Of a DNA stretch of 35,497 nucleotides, positions 1-9,504 are shown in pieces; position 1 is the first letter of the stretch, and each line of letters begins with the position of its first letter. The notes under the pieces are model-generated. The model was not told the origin of the DNA and searched no databases. It worked only from the letters and a program-made list of their open reading frames with translations. The translations under genes were made by a program, and so were the position numbers. Origin of the DNA: Akkermansiaceae bacterium (GTDB lineage: Bacteria; Verrucomicrobiota; Verrucomicrobiia; Verrucomicrobiales; Akkermansiaceae). The stretch is taken from contig SUVL01000023.1 of NCBI GenBank assembly GCA_015062005.1, forward strand, positions 1 to 35,497. The letters are read 5' to 3'.

Positions 1-113
1 TGGTGGTCATAGCCTGATGGCCCCACCCGGTCCCATTCCGAACCCGGAAGTGAAACATCAGCACGTCGATGGTAGTCGGACGACAGGTCCCGCGAGAGTA
101 GATAGCTGCCAGG
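1..113 (+). rRNA. rrf: 5S ribosomal RNA (5' end may lie just outside the window)
   Basis: The sequence has the conserved 5S landmarks in order: a 5' strand of helix I (TGGTGGTCAT), the loop B/C core CCCGGTCCCATTCCGAACCCGG with GAAGTGAAACATCAGC, then CGATGGTAGT and a 3' GAGAGTAGATAGCTGCCAGG. It forms the central part of the large ribosomal subunit. It is normally the last gene of an rRNA operon, so 23S and 16S should lie to the left of the window. A strong hairpin terminator begins 7 nt downstream. The exact 5' end cannot be fixed because the window starts within a base or two of it. Confidence 0.95.
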
Positions 114-119
114 GTAAAC

Positions 120-150
120 AAGCCCCGAAACCGAAAAGGTTTCGGGGCTT
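120..150 (+). terminator. Intrinsic terminator after 5S rRNA
   Basis: A perfect 13-bp stem (AAGCCCCGAAACC at 120-132 pairing with 138-150) with a GAAAA loop directly follows the 5S gene. The U-run after the stem is poor (CTT then CATCGTTT), but the position and stem strength make this the end of the rRNA transcript. Confidence 0.8.
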
Positions 151-151
151 C

Positions 152-720
152 ATCGTTTGCGAGCCTCGGCTCGCAAATATCGTCCACGCCACAGGCGTGG
201 ATATCGTCCGGCAAAGCCGGATATCGTCCACACGCAGGGTGGATATCGTTATCCCGCATCAGGCGGGAACAAAGGAAGGGCATTCATAGGGAAACGCCAG
301 GGGGCTCTTGTATATCCCCATGCTTTGAAAAAAATCATGCCGTTTCTGTGCGCGGGGGATTGTTTTCCCAGACAATGGGGGGCGGAGTCTGGCCGGTGCA
401 GAATAGGGAACGAAATCCGGCAAAGCCGGATATCGTCCACACGCAGTGTGGATATCGTTATCCCCGCATCAGGCGGGAACAAAGGAAGGGCATTCATAGG
501 GAAACAAACGGGGGGGCCGGGTAATCCCCATGCTCCGAAATGAAATTCATGGGCTCCTGTGCGCGGGGGGATTGTTTTCCCAAACAATGGGGGAGGGGCT
601 GGACGGTGCAGAATAGGGAACGAAATCCGGCCGCGGGGCGGCCGGACGAAATCCACGCCTGGCGGCGTGGACGATATCTGCGCCTGACGGCGCAGACGAT
701 ATCCTCGCTGCGCTCGGACG
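152..720. repeat. Hairpin-chain repeat block R1 (divergent, internally tandem)
   Basis: This is 570 bp with no credible gene. It opens with a chain of hairpins (stems TTTGCGAGC/GCTCGCAAA, CCACGCC/GGCGTGG, CCGGC/GCCGG, CCAC/GTGG) joined by ATATCGT. It closes with hairpins joined by ACGAAATC and ACGATATC, so the two sides read as an inverted pair. The middle holds two tandem copies with a period of 209-210 bp: the CCGGCAAAGCCGG hairpin is at 208-220 and again at 417-429. Each copy carries a core with TTTTCCCA-n-TGGG. The core is longer than in the three other blocks in this window, so R1 is a divergent subtype. Unlike them it lies between two genes on the same strand (5S and the giant protease). 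Confidence 0.85.
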
Positions 721-741
721 TGTGAAGATGCAAATCGTGGC

Positions 742-770
742 TTGACTTGGCGGGGGGATAGGAGTAGTAT
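742..770 (+). promoter_or_regulatory. Sigma70-type promoter of the giant PEP-CTERM protease
   Basis: TTGACT (742-747), a 17-nt spacer and TAGTAT (765-770) predict a transcription start near 777. The 5' leader to the ATG at 796 would be about 19 nt and contains a T8 run but no Shine-Dalgarno motif. The promoter lies just after repeat block R1 and supports the start at 796 over the in-frame ATG at 742. Confidence 0.65.
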
Positions 771-795
771 CGGGAATAGTAGATTTTTTTTGTGT

Positions 796-3700
796 ATGAA
801 ACTGCATCTTCCTCTTTCTCTCCGCTCGGCAATATATGCCATGTTTGCTGCACTTGTGGGCAATGTGCCTGCGCAGGCAGGTATTATGCATAGCGATGCT
901 ACGTTGATAACCTACACGGATTTCGGGCAGAATACCGGGCGTTATAAGACGACGGAGAGCGCCAATGCGCTGCTGCAGCATATCCGTCAGCAGGAAGGGG
1001 GCGTGACTATCACCTACACGGGCGGGCAGCAGACCTATGTCATGCCGCATGGTATGATCGATTTCGGCAGCACCTACCATGTGGCAACCTGCGCGGCCAT
1101 TTCTCCCTCAGCCATTGCTACTGTGGCTCACAACTATACGTTCGATTCGTGGTTCAGCAACAAGGTGTACGGGATAGGGATGGAGAATGCTGTGAAATAC
1201 AAGGGTATTGAGCTGGGAGAGGGGGTGGGGGACTCTCGCTGGAATTCGAATGTGTTCAGCCATGCGTTGTCTACTTCAATTGGCAATGCAACAGATCACC
1301 GCGTGATGCGCCTGAGCAAGGTGATTACAGATGCGCCATATGCTGAGCTGTATGATACGGCAGGCAAGGATCTGGGCAGCCTGACCTATTACCACGCCGG
1401 CAGCGGGCAGCAGTGGCGCTCCACATACAATACAACGACACTGGTTGATAGGTCGTATCCTAACAATGCATCGCAACTTATCTCGGCATACAATTATGTC
1501 ATCGGTGGCATTGTGTCGGGGGCTGCTGGGTACGCCGGTAGCACCGGCTTTTATTCGCAGGAGTATTTTGACGCCGGTGGTATCAATGCCTCTGATCCGC
1601 TCACTTGGGTCAGTCGTCCGGGCGATTCCGGCAGCCCGCTCTATGTGTGGGATGATGCTTCGGGCACCTACCAGTACATCGGGTCCAACCGTGGCGAAAT
1701 CTTGTCCGGGCAGGTCGGTTCAGCTTTTGTTGTAGATACGACTTTTGATAAACAGGTGGTTGAGGAGCGCTACACGAAGAAGGTGAACATGGGGGCGGTG
1801 AGTGAGGTGTACCTGAATGCAGTGAGCACCCAGGGGGAGACGGTAACGGATGATTGGGGACGCAGCACGACAAAATGGCTGGGAACTGTGACAGGGGAAG
1901 GAATGGAGGCGGTTTCGTTCGTCGGGCTTAAAACCGAGTTGAACACCTGGTCTGACCTGAGCGGGCTGAAAGATACGCAGGCATGGTATGCCTATGATCA
2001 ATCCTATGTGGCGCAGAGTAATCAGGACTTGTTCTTCACGGAGAATCTGGTGTTCAAGACCACGGCAAAAGAGAACCGCATTGTGCTGAATGATACGGTG
2101 GATCTGGGTATCGGCTATGCAGAGTTCAGTGGCGGGAAGTTTACCATTTCCTCTGCCGAGGGAGAGAGCAATCTGTTCAACCATGCGGGGTATGTCATCA
2201 ATGCGGGAGCCGAGGTACATTTGCAGCTCACCAATCCGGCGGAGTATATGCGTGAGTGGCGCAAGATAGGCGCGGGCGATTTGTATATCGAAGGCAGCGG
2301 GAATAATGATGTGCTGCTGAACCTGGGCGGCAGCGGCAAGACCTACCTGAATCGGGAGGGGGGCTATGCAGCCTACAACGTGCTGGTGAATACCGGGGCT
2401 ACGGTGGTTATCAGCGATACGGAACAAATCAAGCGCGACCTGACCTTCGGCAACCGTGGCGGCACGCTGGATATGAACGGCAACAGCATGGACTGGTACA
2501 CTACTGCCGAGGCAGCGGATTCTACCCGGGCAGGCTTCTCCATCAATGCCTTGACCGAGGATGCCCTGGTGGCTAACTACCGCGGCAGCTCCACCCTCAC
2601 CTACAAGGAAGCCGGCAATACGACCTACGCGGGTTCCTTTGCCGACTCTGCCGACAGCAGTCTGAAGATTATCTACGATGTGGCAGAGGGTACCTGGACA
2701 CTCAACAGCATCCGCACCAACTTGCAACATAGCGACAGCGGCTTGCAGGTGGACAGCGGCACCGTGGTGCTGCGAGGCACAAACACCATCCACGGCGCCG
2801 GCTCTGCCTCAGGGCTCAATGAGAACCGCTATTCGCATGAGGATGACTGGCACTATGCCGATGCCGCAATGAACGTGACTGTGACCGATGGCGGTACATT
2901 TGAGCTGGGCAGTCATGCCCGCCTTACCGGCAATGTGACGGTGGCGAGCGGCGGCACCTATGTGATGCGCGAGGGTGTGCGCCACACCCAGGAGTATGTG
3001 GAAGGTGGCCAGGTGCTGGAGGATACCGGCAAGTATGCCGCATACTTCGGGCACAAAGGCGATGTGGTGCTGAATGGCGGCACCTTTGCCGTGCAGTTTA
3101 ATGAGGGGGTGGATTCCACCACCGCCTACGCCGGCAGTGTGACCGGCACCGGCGCCATGACGGTGGATGCCGGCACCGATGGCGGCACGTTCGCCTTCAG
3201 CGGTGAGGTGGCGGACGGGGTGAGCAAGACGCTTAACCGAGGTCAGTTGCAGCTGACCGGAGCCGCTGCTGCCGATATTGCTAACAAGTGGCTGGTGAAT
3301 GCCGACGGCGTGATGGTGCAGTTTGAGAATGCTGCCGATACCCTCGGTGTGATTGATGCTGCATCAACCGGTTTTTTGGGCCTGAATGCTGACACCACCA
3401 CCCAGCTCGACCTCAGCAGCCACAGTCAGCTGCGCATCGGCGCGCTCTCCGGCACCACGGTGCAGTATGGCGCAGCCGGCACTTCGGAAAAGCTGACCAC
3501 CCTGAACCTGGGTGGGGGCGGCAAGCTGATGGTGAACTATGCGCTTTCCGGCTCCGATACGTTGAATGTGAACGCCGGTACCATGCGCGGCGGCGAAATC
3601 AACTTGCAGAACGTGGCTGCGGATTACTGCGGCACGGTCAATGTGCAGGCTGCCGGCGGCAGCGTGAGCCTCACCACCGGTACAGAGGGATCATTCAACA

Positions 3701-6700
3701 ATGCCACGGTCAATGTGAACTCCGGTGGTATCTACCGACTGACAGATGACCAGCACGCTCTCGGCGGCACGTTGAATGTGAATGCTGGTGGTCTGCTGCA
3801 GGGCAAGGATATGGTGCTGCGCGGTAAGGACGGCGTGGAGGAAGCGCAGAACTACCACCTGGAACTGCGAGGTAAGATGGAATACGACAGTTTCACCGTG
3901 GAAAACGGAGCTACGCTGAATCTTCGCGAAGGCGGCCGACTGGATGCCGCGAATGCCGCCACCATCGGGCAAGGGGGTATCATGCGCCTCAACGGGCAAA
4001 CCTTGCAGGATAAGGTGAATCTGGAAAACGGTGGCATTATGTATGGTAATGGTGGAACCATCGGCTCCGGTGCTAAGGTCCTCGCTACTGCCGGAACCGG
4101 CAAGCTGAATGCCGGGACCGGTACCTTCAACGTGAATGGCCAGATAGGCGCTGCAGAAGGTGCCACGCTGCGCCTGGAGGGGAGTCAGCTGAATTTGCAT
4201 ACAGACCGGATCAACACGGGCGGTGGAACCTTGGCAATCTGTTCTTCAAACGTGAGTTTGCGGACATTGAATGCCGCTAGTAGTCAAAGTATCGGAGGGA
4301 TTCTTTCCATTGAGGCGGATGTGACCATTTCTGCAGACGAGTCATATCATTTGCACGCATCTCTGAATCAATATAATGTTGAACATTTGCATATTTCTGA
4401 CGGTCATAAATTAACGTTAAATGATGGTTGGAATTCGTGGTCTCCGGTATGGAGTATCGGCAAGCTGACAGGTGAAGGTGAGATTCATTGGAAAGGCAAT
4501 TCATATTGGTATGCTCTGGGGCCGGCCCGGATGTTGCTGACAGGTGATAATTCATTTGAGGGTACATTGACAGTTGACCAGTCAGGCTCCAACAACAACT
4601 GGGGGGCGCTTCAGCAGCTTGGGTTGCTTCATGAAAATGCCGCCAGGAATATGGTCATTGATCTCAGGGGCGATAGTGACAGCCGCCCCGGGCTGGCTGT
4701 CGGTACAAAAACGGCCAGGGTCGCGGGTATCGTAGGTACCAACAACACCTTTGTGTACGCCGGGGCAATTAAAACTGACCGCAATGGCAACAACCCCGTC
4801 TCCACAGCGTTGAATACGCTTATCATCAATACCGGAGCAGAAGATCACAGCTATTCCGGTACATTGCTGGGGGATGAGACGAAAGGTTTGAATATTGTGA
4901 AGGACGGCACCGGCACTCAGACGTTTACGAATGCTGCCAATGTGGTGCATGATGTGACGGCGCTACAGGGACACCTGAAATTCACCACGGCACCTACCAT
5001 TCACGGTGATGTGAGCATTGCGCAGGGCGCGCAGCTGACGATAGGCAGCGGGGCTTATACGCTGGATGCGGGGGAAACTCTGTGCGTGATGCAGGGCGAG
5101 ACCGGTACCTCGGCCATATGGAATAACGATTTGGTTATCAACGGTGGAAATCTTGAATTCGGGGCGTATAACGAAAACGGTTCGGCTTCACTGGTGTTGG
5201 GTGGTGGCCATAGCTTGAGTGTGGCAGCAGGAGCAGAGGTGTGCATATCGTTCAGCAACCGTTGTCAAATCAAGGAGCAGAATGCGTTCCCTGAGCTGCC
5301 GTCCTATCTGCTGGTGGAAGGTGATTGGAGCCAGAGCAAGCTGACAGTGGCGGATTGCCGCTACCTGAATGTAAATCTTACAGCGGATACGAGCGGCTTA
5401 TACGCAAGCTTTAACCTTAAGGATGGCTATGAGTACTGGATGGGGGATGCAGTTGAAGATTGGGCTCCTACTGCTGATAACGTGGTGATAACAGGTCTGA
5501 ATCCATTTTCCGATGTCATCAACCTGCGGAGTGATGTGAGTATCAAGAACGGTATTCTGGACAATGATACGGCTGTGGTTATCAATTCCGAAAACGGGAA
5601 CACACTGCATTTTAATTCAGTGGAGAAGATTGCCCATGGCGACCTGGTGATTAACACTGCGGTTACTGCTAATTCGTTCACTGTGCTTGATGATACCCGC
5701 ATCAGCGGTACCGGTTCTCTGAACGTTTCAGATGAGTTTTCTATTTTGGCTGATCTGACGACGGGGATGGAGGTGGAGACTGAGAATGTGTTATATAGAG
5801 AAGGTATTTGCTGGACTCTGGATGGAAGTGAGCGGGCTTTTACCCAGAATCTGACATTGGAGCAAGTGAACGGGATTGGTAATTTCCGGGTGGAGGGGGA
5901 TGCTGTGCTGGGTATCACCGTGACCGGAAGCCAGAGTATAACGGCCCGTATTGAAGGTACGGGGAAGACGAGTTTCAGCGGTGGAGGCACTCTATCCAAA
6001 GATGCAGCGCTCAGTTTGAATATAGGCGATGCCTCGTTAACCAAACTTACCTTGAAAGGTGGCGGTACCACGGATATGACCGGCGCAGTGACTCTCAGTG
6101 AGCACCTTTCTATTGGTAAGGAAACGCTGAATATCCGGAAGAATGCGGTGGTGACTGCAAATCGGCTGACCGCCGGTAACGAGGCTGATAATTCACCGTC
6201 CACCATCAATATAGATGGCGGAGAACTCAGAATCACCGGTACTGCCAATGAGAAGAATACGTCAGCATCCTTGCTCCTGGCGCATTGGAAGGAATCAGCC
6301 ACGGTGATGAACCTGAATGCCGGCAAGCTTGTTGCCGCCAATACCATCATGTATACCTCCTGGGACACGGCTGGTACCTTCCGGGCGCTGGGGGGCGAAG
6401 CGGAGTTGTTGGGTATCAATCTGCAGGGGAATCAAGGTCGCGAGGGTGCGTTTGAGCTTGGCACCCAGGACGCCGGGACTGCCGTGGTGCGCCTGGGGGG
6501 CCAGGGAATTAAAGGAATTGTAGGCACCGGCCGGGTAAGCCTGGGCAATGGCACCATCGTGGCCACCGGTGATTTCTCGATAGAGGGAACTAACGCTGTG
6601 ACTATGATGGGGTGTGCAACCGGTACGGTATTTGATACTGCGGGACACAACATCACGGTCAAGACAAGTTTGAAAGAAGAAGAGGGCGCCAAAATAGTGA

Positions 6701-9183
6701 AGCAGGGAGCCGGAACATTGCATCTTGAGGCTGCCAATGAAGTGTCGGGCACCATGAGTGTGCAAGGCGGAACATTGCAGCTTTCCGGGACACAGGCTGC
6801 CCGCCATTACGAAATCCAGGAGGGCGCCACCTTATCTCTGACGCATGGGAGCAGCCAGGTGGATGTGTTGTCGGTGTCGGGCGGTGGTGTGCTACTGAAG
6901 AATAGTGCCGGCGATATGAATATGGGGGCGGCGGCCTTGCATCGGCTGTCCCTGAAAGGCGGCGGGGTGAGTTCCATCACCGGTGCTGTATCTGTTGCGG
7001 GGCAGCTTTCTATCGGTAGGGAAACGGTGAATTTGCTGGAAGGTGCTGTGGTGACTGCAAATCAGTTGACTGCCGGTAATGAGGCTGATTATTCACCGTC
7101 CACCATCAATATAGATGGCGGAGAACTCAGAATCACCGGTACTGCCAATGAGAAGAATACATCAGCATCCTTGCTCCTGGCGCATTGGAAGGAATCAGCC
7201 TCGGTGATGAACCTGAATGCCGGCAAGCTTGTTGCCGCCAATACCATCATGTACACCTCCTGGGATACGGCTGGTACCTTCCGGGCGCTGGGGGGCGAAG
7301 CGGAGTTGCTCGGTATCAATCTGCAGGGGCAACTGGAGAGCCGCAGCGGATCTTTTGAGCTTGGCACCCAGGACGCCGGGACTGCCGTGGTGCGCCTGGG
7401 TGGCCAGGGTATCAAGGGTATTGTCGGTACAGCCAGTGTTACCCTGGGTAATGGCCGGCTTGCTGCCGCAGATGATTTTAGTATTGAGGGTGCTAATGGA
7501 GTGAACTTGGTCGGTACAAATGGAGGTACCACCTTTGACACAGCCGGGCATAGCATCACTATGTCAACGGCCCTGAGAGGTTCCGGCAAGTTGACCAAGA
7601 CCGGTGCCGGGTCCCTGCTGCTGAATGGTAGCGTGGCTCAGTATAACGGCGCAGTGAGCGTTGATGGCGGCACTCTTGTGCTGGGCACGGAGTCTCAGGG
7701 ATTGCTCACCGCTGCTTCCTCGCTGGAGGTGCATGAGAACGGCACATTGGATATAAGTGCTGCTACCGTTACTTCCGATATGCTTAAGACGGTGAGTTGT
7801 GCCGGTACGGTGATACTGGAATGTGGAGATATTTCCGATAATAATGGCATGGGCTTTGATTTCTCCACCATCAGTGGTAGTGTGCAGATAAACGGTGGCC
7901 GCGTGCGGCTTGATACTTCAACCTTTGGTGAAACTGCACCCGATTTTATCCTGACTACTGCAAACAGCCAGCTGGTGTTTAATGGTAACGGTACCGTGGT
8001 GAAAGGCAATGTGGTGGCACGAGCAACGGAAAAGGACGAGAGTAACCCCTCGGTGATCCATGTGAATGAGGCTAAGAGCGGTGAGATTGCGGGCACGGTG
8101 ACCGGTACCAGCATCGTGAAGGATGGCACCGGCTGTCTCACTGTTTCATCGAAGGTGAATTTAGAGGAGTTGAATGCCAAAGCCGGTGAGTTTAAGATAA
8201 CGTATGCAGGTGCTGATGGTAATACCATTGGTTACATTGATGCCGGCATGAACGGTGCTGCTACCGGTAAACTGGTAGTGGGTGAGGGCGTCAAGGTGCA
8301 GACAGATAAGATTCGCATGAGGCCGGGCGCTGCTATTGAATTGGAGAAGGGTGGGCAGCTTTTCTTTGGTCAGATGGCGGTTCGCGGTGAATCTGACGCT
8401 GCCAATGCGGTCATGGAGCGCACCCCGGGGGCAAGTGGTGGTTATTCCGGGCTGGGGGATGCCAACATGGCATTGAGAAATGCGCGAGTGATTTGCCTGG
8501 ATACTGTGTCCTCCCCCATCACGGCTAACTCGTTACTGGATCATTCATCTATAGAAAACGCCTCGCAGCACAAGCTGACGGTGAAGAATAGCAACAATGT
8601 AATCACCGGGGTGGTAGCCAGCGGCGGTGATATGGCCCTGCATCATATGGGGGCTGCCATGAGTCTGGAATTGCTGGAAATTGCAGCCGGCAAGACGGTG
8701 AATGCTTATGTGGGAGATAATACATCGACGAAGACAACCACGACCACTGTGACGGATAGTGCTATTCTGAGCGGCACCGCTATACTGAACACTTGCCTGA
8801 CCCTGGCGGATGGTGCTACGCTGGAGATGAGTGGGCTGGAGGCCGGGGCGGTGACGCTGAGCGGCGCACTGACTTTCGGCGCCGGCTTGCAGATGGGCGA
8901 ATCCCTGCTGGCGAGCGTGGGCGCGCTGGACTATGGGGAGACTCTCAACCTCTTCACCGGTCTGAGCGGGGTGAACCTGCCCGTGGTGGTGGATACGGAG
9001 AGCAGCCGGGTGCTGGCCAGTTCGGTATTCAGTAATGTGCAGAGCGATACGCTCTATGTGGATTACCGGGTAATCGATAATGTAGGCACCCTGCTTGTGG
9101 CCAATGTTCCCGAGCCCGCCACAGCAACCCTCAGCCTGATGGCTCTGGCAGCACTCGCTGCACGCCGCAGAAGAAAGGCGTGA
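796..9183 (+). CDS. Giant autotransporter-repeat protein with S6-type serine protease domain and PEP-CTERM anchor
   Basis: A 2795-aa secreted surface protein. Residues 1-29 are a signal peptide (MKLHLPLSLRSAIYAMFAAL...VPAQAG). Residues of about 30-320 resemble the trypsin-fold protease domain of the S6/IgA-protease family: H112 in TVAHN, D167 in ATDHRVMRL and S278 in RPGDSGSPL fit the His-Asp-Ser triad. The remainder is a Gly/Thr/Asn-rich beta-helical passenger with autotransporter-associated repeats (KQGAGTLHL...GGTLQLSG near 1966, KTGAGSLLL...GGTLVLG near 2266). There is no C-terminal outer-membrane barrel. The protein instead ends in VPEP (2771-2774), a hydrophobic stretch and RRRRKA, a PEP-CTERM signal for an exosortase that must be encoded elsewhere. 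Residues of about 1785-1905 are nearly repeated 300 residues later. The ATG at 742 lies inside the promoter, so 796 is preferred. The substrate is unknown; a host or mucin glycoprotein is only a guess. Confidence 0.9.
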   Translation: MKLHLPLSLRSAIYAMFAALVGNVPAQAGIMHSDATLITYTDFGQNTGRYKTTESANALLQHIRQQEGGVTITYTGGQQTYVMPHGMIDFGSTYHVATCAAISPSAIATVAHNYTFDSWFSNKVYGIGMENAVKYKGIELGEGVGDSRWNSNVFSHALSTSIGNATDHRVMRLSKVITDAPYAELYDTAGKDLGSLTYYHAGSGQQWRSTYNTTTLVDRSYPNNASQLISAYNYVIGGIVSGAAGYAGSTGFYSQEYFDAGGINASDPLTWVSRPGDSGSPLYVWDDASGTYQYIGSNRGEILSGQVGSAFVVDTTFDKQVVEERYTKKVNMGAVSEVYLNAVSTQGETVTDDWGRSTTKWLGTVTGEGMEAVSFVGLKTELNTWSDLSGLKDTQAWYAYDQSYVAQSNQDLFFTENLVFKTTAKENRIVLNDTVDLGIGYAEFSGGKFTISSAEGESNLFNHAGYVINAGAEVHLQLTNPAEYMREWRKIGAGDLYIEGSGNNDVLLNLGGSGKTYLNREGGYAAYNVLVNTGATVVISDTEQIKRDLTFGNRGGTLDMNGNSMDWYTTAEAADSTRAGFSINALTEDALVANYRGSSTLTYKEAGNTTYAGSFADSADSSLKIIYDVAEGTWTLNSIRTNLQHSDSGLQVDSGTVVLRGTNTIHGAGSASGLNENRYSHEDDWHYADAAMNVTVTDGGTFELGSHARLTGNVTVASGGTYVMREGVRHTQEYVEGGQVLEDTGKYAAYFGHKGDVVLNGGTFAVQFNEGVDSTTAYAGSVTGTGAMTVDAGTDGGTFAFSGEVADGVSKTLNRGQLQLTGAAAADIANKWLVNADGVMVQFENAADTLGVIDAASTGFLGLNADTTTQLDLSSHSQLRIGALSGTTVQYGAAGTSEKLTTLNLGGGGKLMVNYALSGSDTLNVNAGTMRGGEINLQNVAADYCGTVNVQAAGGSVSLTTGTEGSFNNATVNVNSGGIYRLTDDQHALGGTLNVNAGGLLQGKDMVLRGKDGVEEAQNYHLELRGKMEYDSFTVENGATLNLREGGRLDAANAATIGQGGIMRLNGQTLQDKVNLENGGIMYGNGGTIGSGAKVLATAGTGKLNAGTGTFNVNGQIGAAEGATLRLEGSQLNLHTDRINTGGGTLAICSSNVSLRTLNAASSQSIGGILSIEADVTISADESYHLHASLNQYNVEHLHISDGHKLTLNDGWNSWSPVWSIGKLTGEGEIHWKGNSYWYALGPARMLLTGDNSFEGTLTVDQSGSNNNWGALQQLGLLHENAARNMVIDLRGDSDSRPGLAVGTKTARVAGIVGTNNTFVYAGAIKTDRNGNNPVSTALNTLIINTGAEDHSYSGTLLGDETKGLNIVKDGTGTQTFTNAANVVHDVTALQGHLKFTTAPTIHGDVSIAQGAQLTIGSGAYTLDAGETLCVMQGETGTSAIWNNDLVINGGNLEFGAYNENGSASLVLGGGHSLSVAAGAEVCISFSNRCQIKEQNAFPELPSYLLVEGDWSQSKLTVADCRYLNVNLTADTSGLYASFNLKDGYEYWMGDAVEDWAPTADNVVITGLNPFSDVINLRSDVSIKNGILDNDTAVVINSENGNTLHFNSVEKIAHGDLVINTAVTANSFTVLDDTRISGTGSLNVSDEFSILADLTTGMEVETENVLYREGICWTLDGSERAFTQNLTLEQVNGIGNFRVEGDAVLGITVTGSQSITARIEGTGKTSFSGGGTLSKDAALSLNIGDASLTKLTLKGGGTTDMTGAVTLSEHLSIGKETLNIRKNAVVTANRLTAGNEADNSPSTINIDGGELRITGTANEKNTSASLLLAHWKESATVMNLNAGKLVAANTIMYTSWDTAGTFRALGGEAELLGINLQGNQGREGAFELGTQDAGTAVVRLGGQGIKGIVGTGRVSLGNGTIVATGDFSIEGTNAVTMMGCATGTVFDTAGHNITVKTSLKEEEGAKIVKQGAGTLHLEAANEVSGTMSVQGGTLQLSGTQAARHYEIQEGATLSLTHGSSQVDVLSVSGGGVLLKNSAGDMNMGAAALHRLSLKGGGVSSITGAVSVAGQLSIGRETVNLLEGAVVTANQLTAGNEADYSPSTINIDGGELRITGTANEKNTSASLLLAHWKESASVMNLNAGKLVAANTIMYTSWDTAGTFRALGGEAELLGINLQGQLESRSGSFELGTQDAGTAVVRLGGQGIKGIVGTASVTLGNGRLAAADDFSIEGANGVNLVGTNGGTTFDTAGHSITMSTALRGSGKLTKTGAGSLLLNGSVAQYNGAVSVDGGTLVLGTESQGLLTAASSLEVHENGTLDISAATVTSDMLKTVSCAGTVILECGDISDNNGMGFDFSTISGSVQINGGRVRLDTSTFGETAPDFILTTANSQLVFNGNGTVVKGNVVARATEKDESNPSVIHVNEAKSGEIAGTVTGTSIVKDGTGCLTVSSKVNLEELNAKAGEFKITYAGADGNTIGYIDAGMNGAATGKLVVGEGVKVQTDKIRMRPGAAIELEKGGQLFFGQMAVRGESDAANAVMERTPGASGGYSGLGDANMALRNARVICLDTVSSPITANSLLDHSSIENASQHKLTVKNSNNVITGVVASGGDMALHHMGAAMSLELLEIAAGKTVNAYVGDNTSTKTTTTTVTDSAILSGTAILNTCLTLADGATLEMSGLEAGAVTLSGALTFGAGLQMGESLLASVGALDYGETLNLFTGLSGVNLPVVVDTESSRVLASSVFSNVQSDTLYVDYRVIDNVGTLLVANVPEPATATLSLMALAALAARRRRKA
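6148..7413 (+). repeat. Internal 900-bp duplication inside the giant protease gene
   Basis: The stretches at about 6148-6430 and 7048-7330 are almost identical at the nucleotide level with an offset of exactly 900 bp (300 codons). Similarity continues to about 6510/7413 after a short variable patch that is one codon longer in the second copy. Only a few third-position differences are seen inside the block, for example ACG/ACA and TAT/TAC. This points to a fairly recent duplication or gene conversion of a passenger module. Confidence 0.85.
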
Positions 9184-9194
9184 TGATTGATTTT

Positions 9195-9224
9195 CCCGGC
9201 GCGGTCGAGATGGACCGCGCCGGG
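9195..9224 (+). terminator. Strong hairpin after the giant protease gene
   Basis: A perfect 12-bp GC-rich stem (CCCGGCGCGGTC at 9195-9206 with GACCGCGCCGGG at 9213-9224) lies 11 nt past the stop codon. No U-run follows on either strand, so termination is inferred only from position; it could also be an mRNA 3'-end stabiliser. Confidence 0.45.
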
Positions 9225-9226
9225 AC

Positions 9227-9503
9227 GTCCGACCAACGGGAGGATATCGTCCGGCGGAGCCGGATATCGTCTTGCCGCAGGCAAGATATCGTCCGCAGAG
9301 CGGATATCGTTTTCCTGTAGGGTGTGATTTATCGTTTCCCAATGATTGGGAAGAGAAGAGGGCGAGGGGTAATGGGAACATCCTGCCGCTGGCAGGACGT
9401 AAAACGAAATCCGCCCGTTTCACGGGCGGACGATATCCACGCCTGTGGCGTGGACGATATCTGCACCTGCGGCGCAGACGATATCCTGCCCTGCGGGCAG
9501 GAC
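9227..9503. repeat. Hairpin-chain element R2 (277 bp, complete)
   Basis: A single complete copy. The left end is GTCCGACCAACGGGAGG. The left-arm hairpins are CCGGC/GCCGG, CTTGCC/GGCAAG and CCGC/GCGG, each joined by GATATCGT. The core contains GTTTCCCAATGATTGGGAAG. The right-arm hairpins (CCTGCC/GGCAGG, CCGCCCGT/ACGGGCGG, CCACGCC/GGCGTGG, TGC..CTGCGG..GCA, CCTGCC/GGCAGG) are joined mainly by ACGATATC. The right end GGCAGGAC is 1 nt from the infA stop codon. The element fills the gap between the convergent protease gene and infA. Confidence 0.9.
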
Positions 9504-9504
9504 T

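Noticed and set aside
742..795. Upstream in-frame ATG for the giant protease (18 extra residues)
   Set aside because: The ATG overlaps the -35 region, and the extra residues would spoil an otherwise clean signal peptide starting at 796.
1610..2793. Minus-strand open frames inside the giant protease gene
   Set aside because: Antisense shadows in a gene with strong codon bias; no start signals or domains, and the sense frame runs uninterrupted for 2795 codons.
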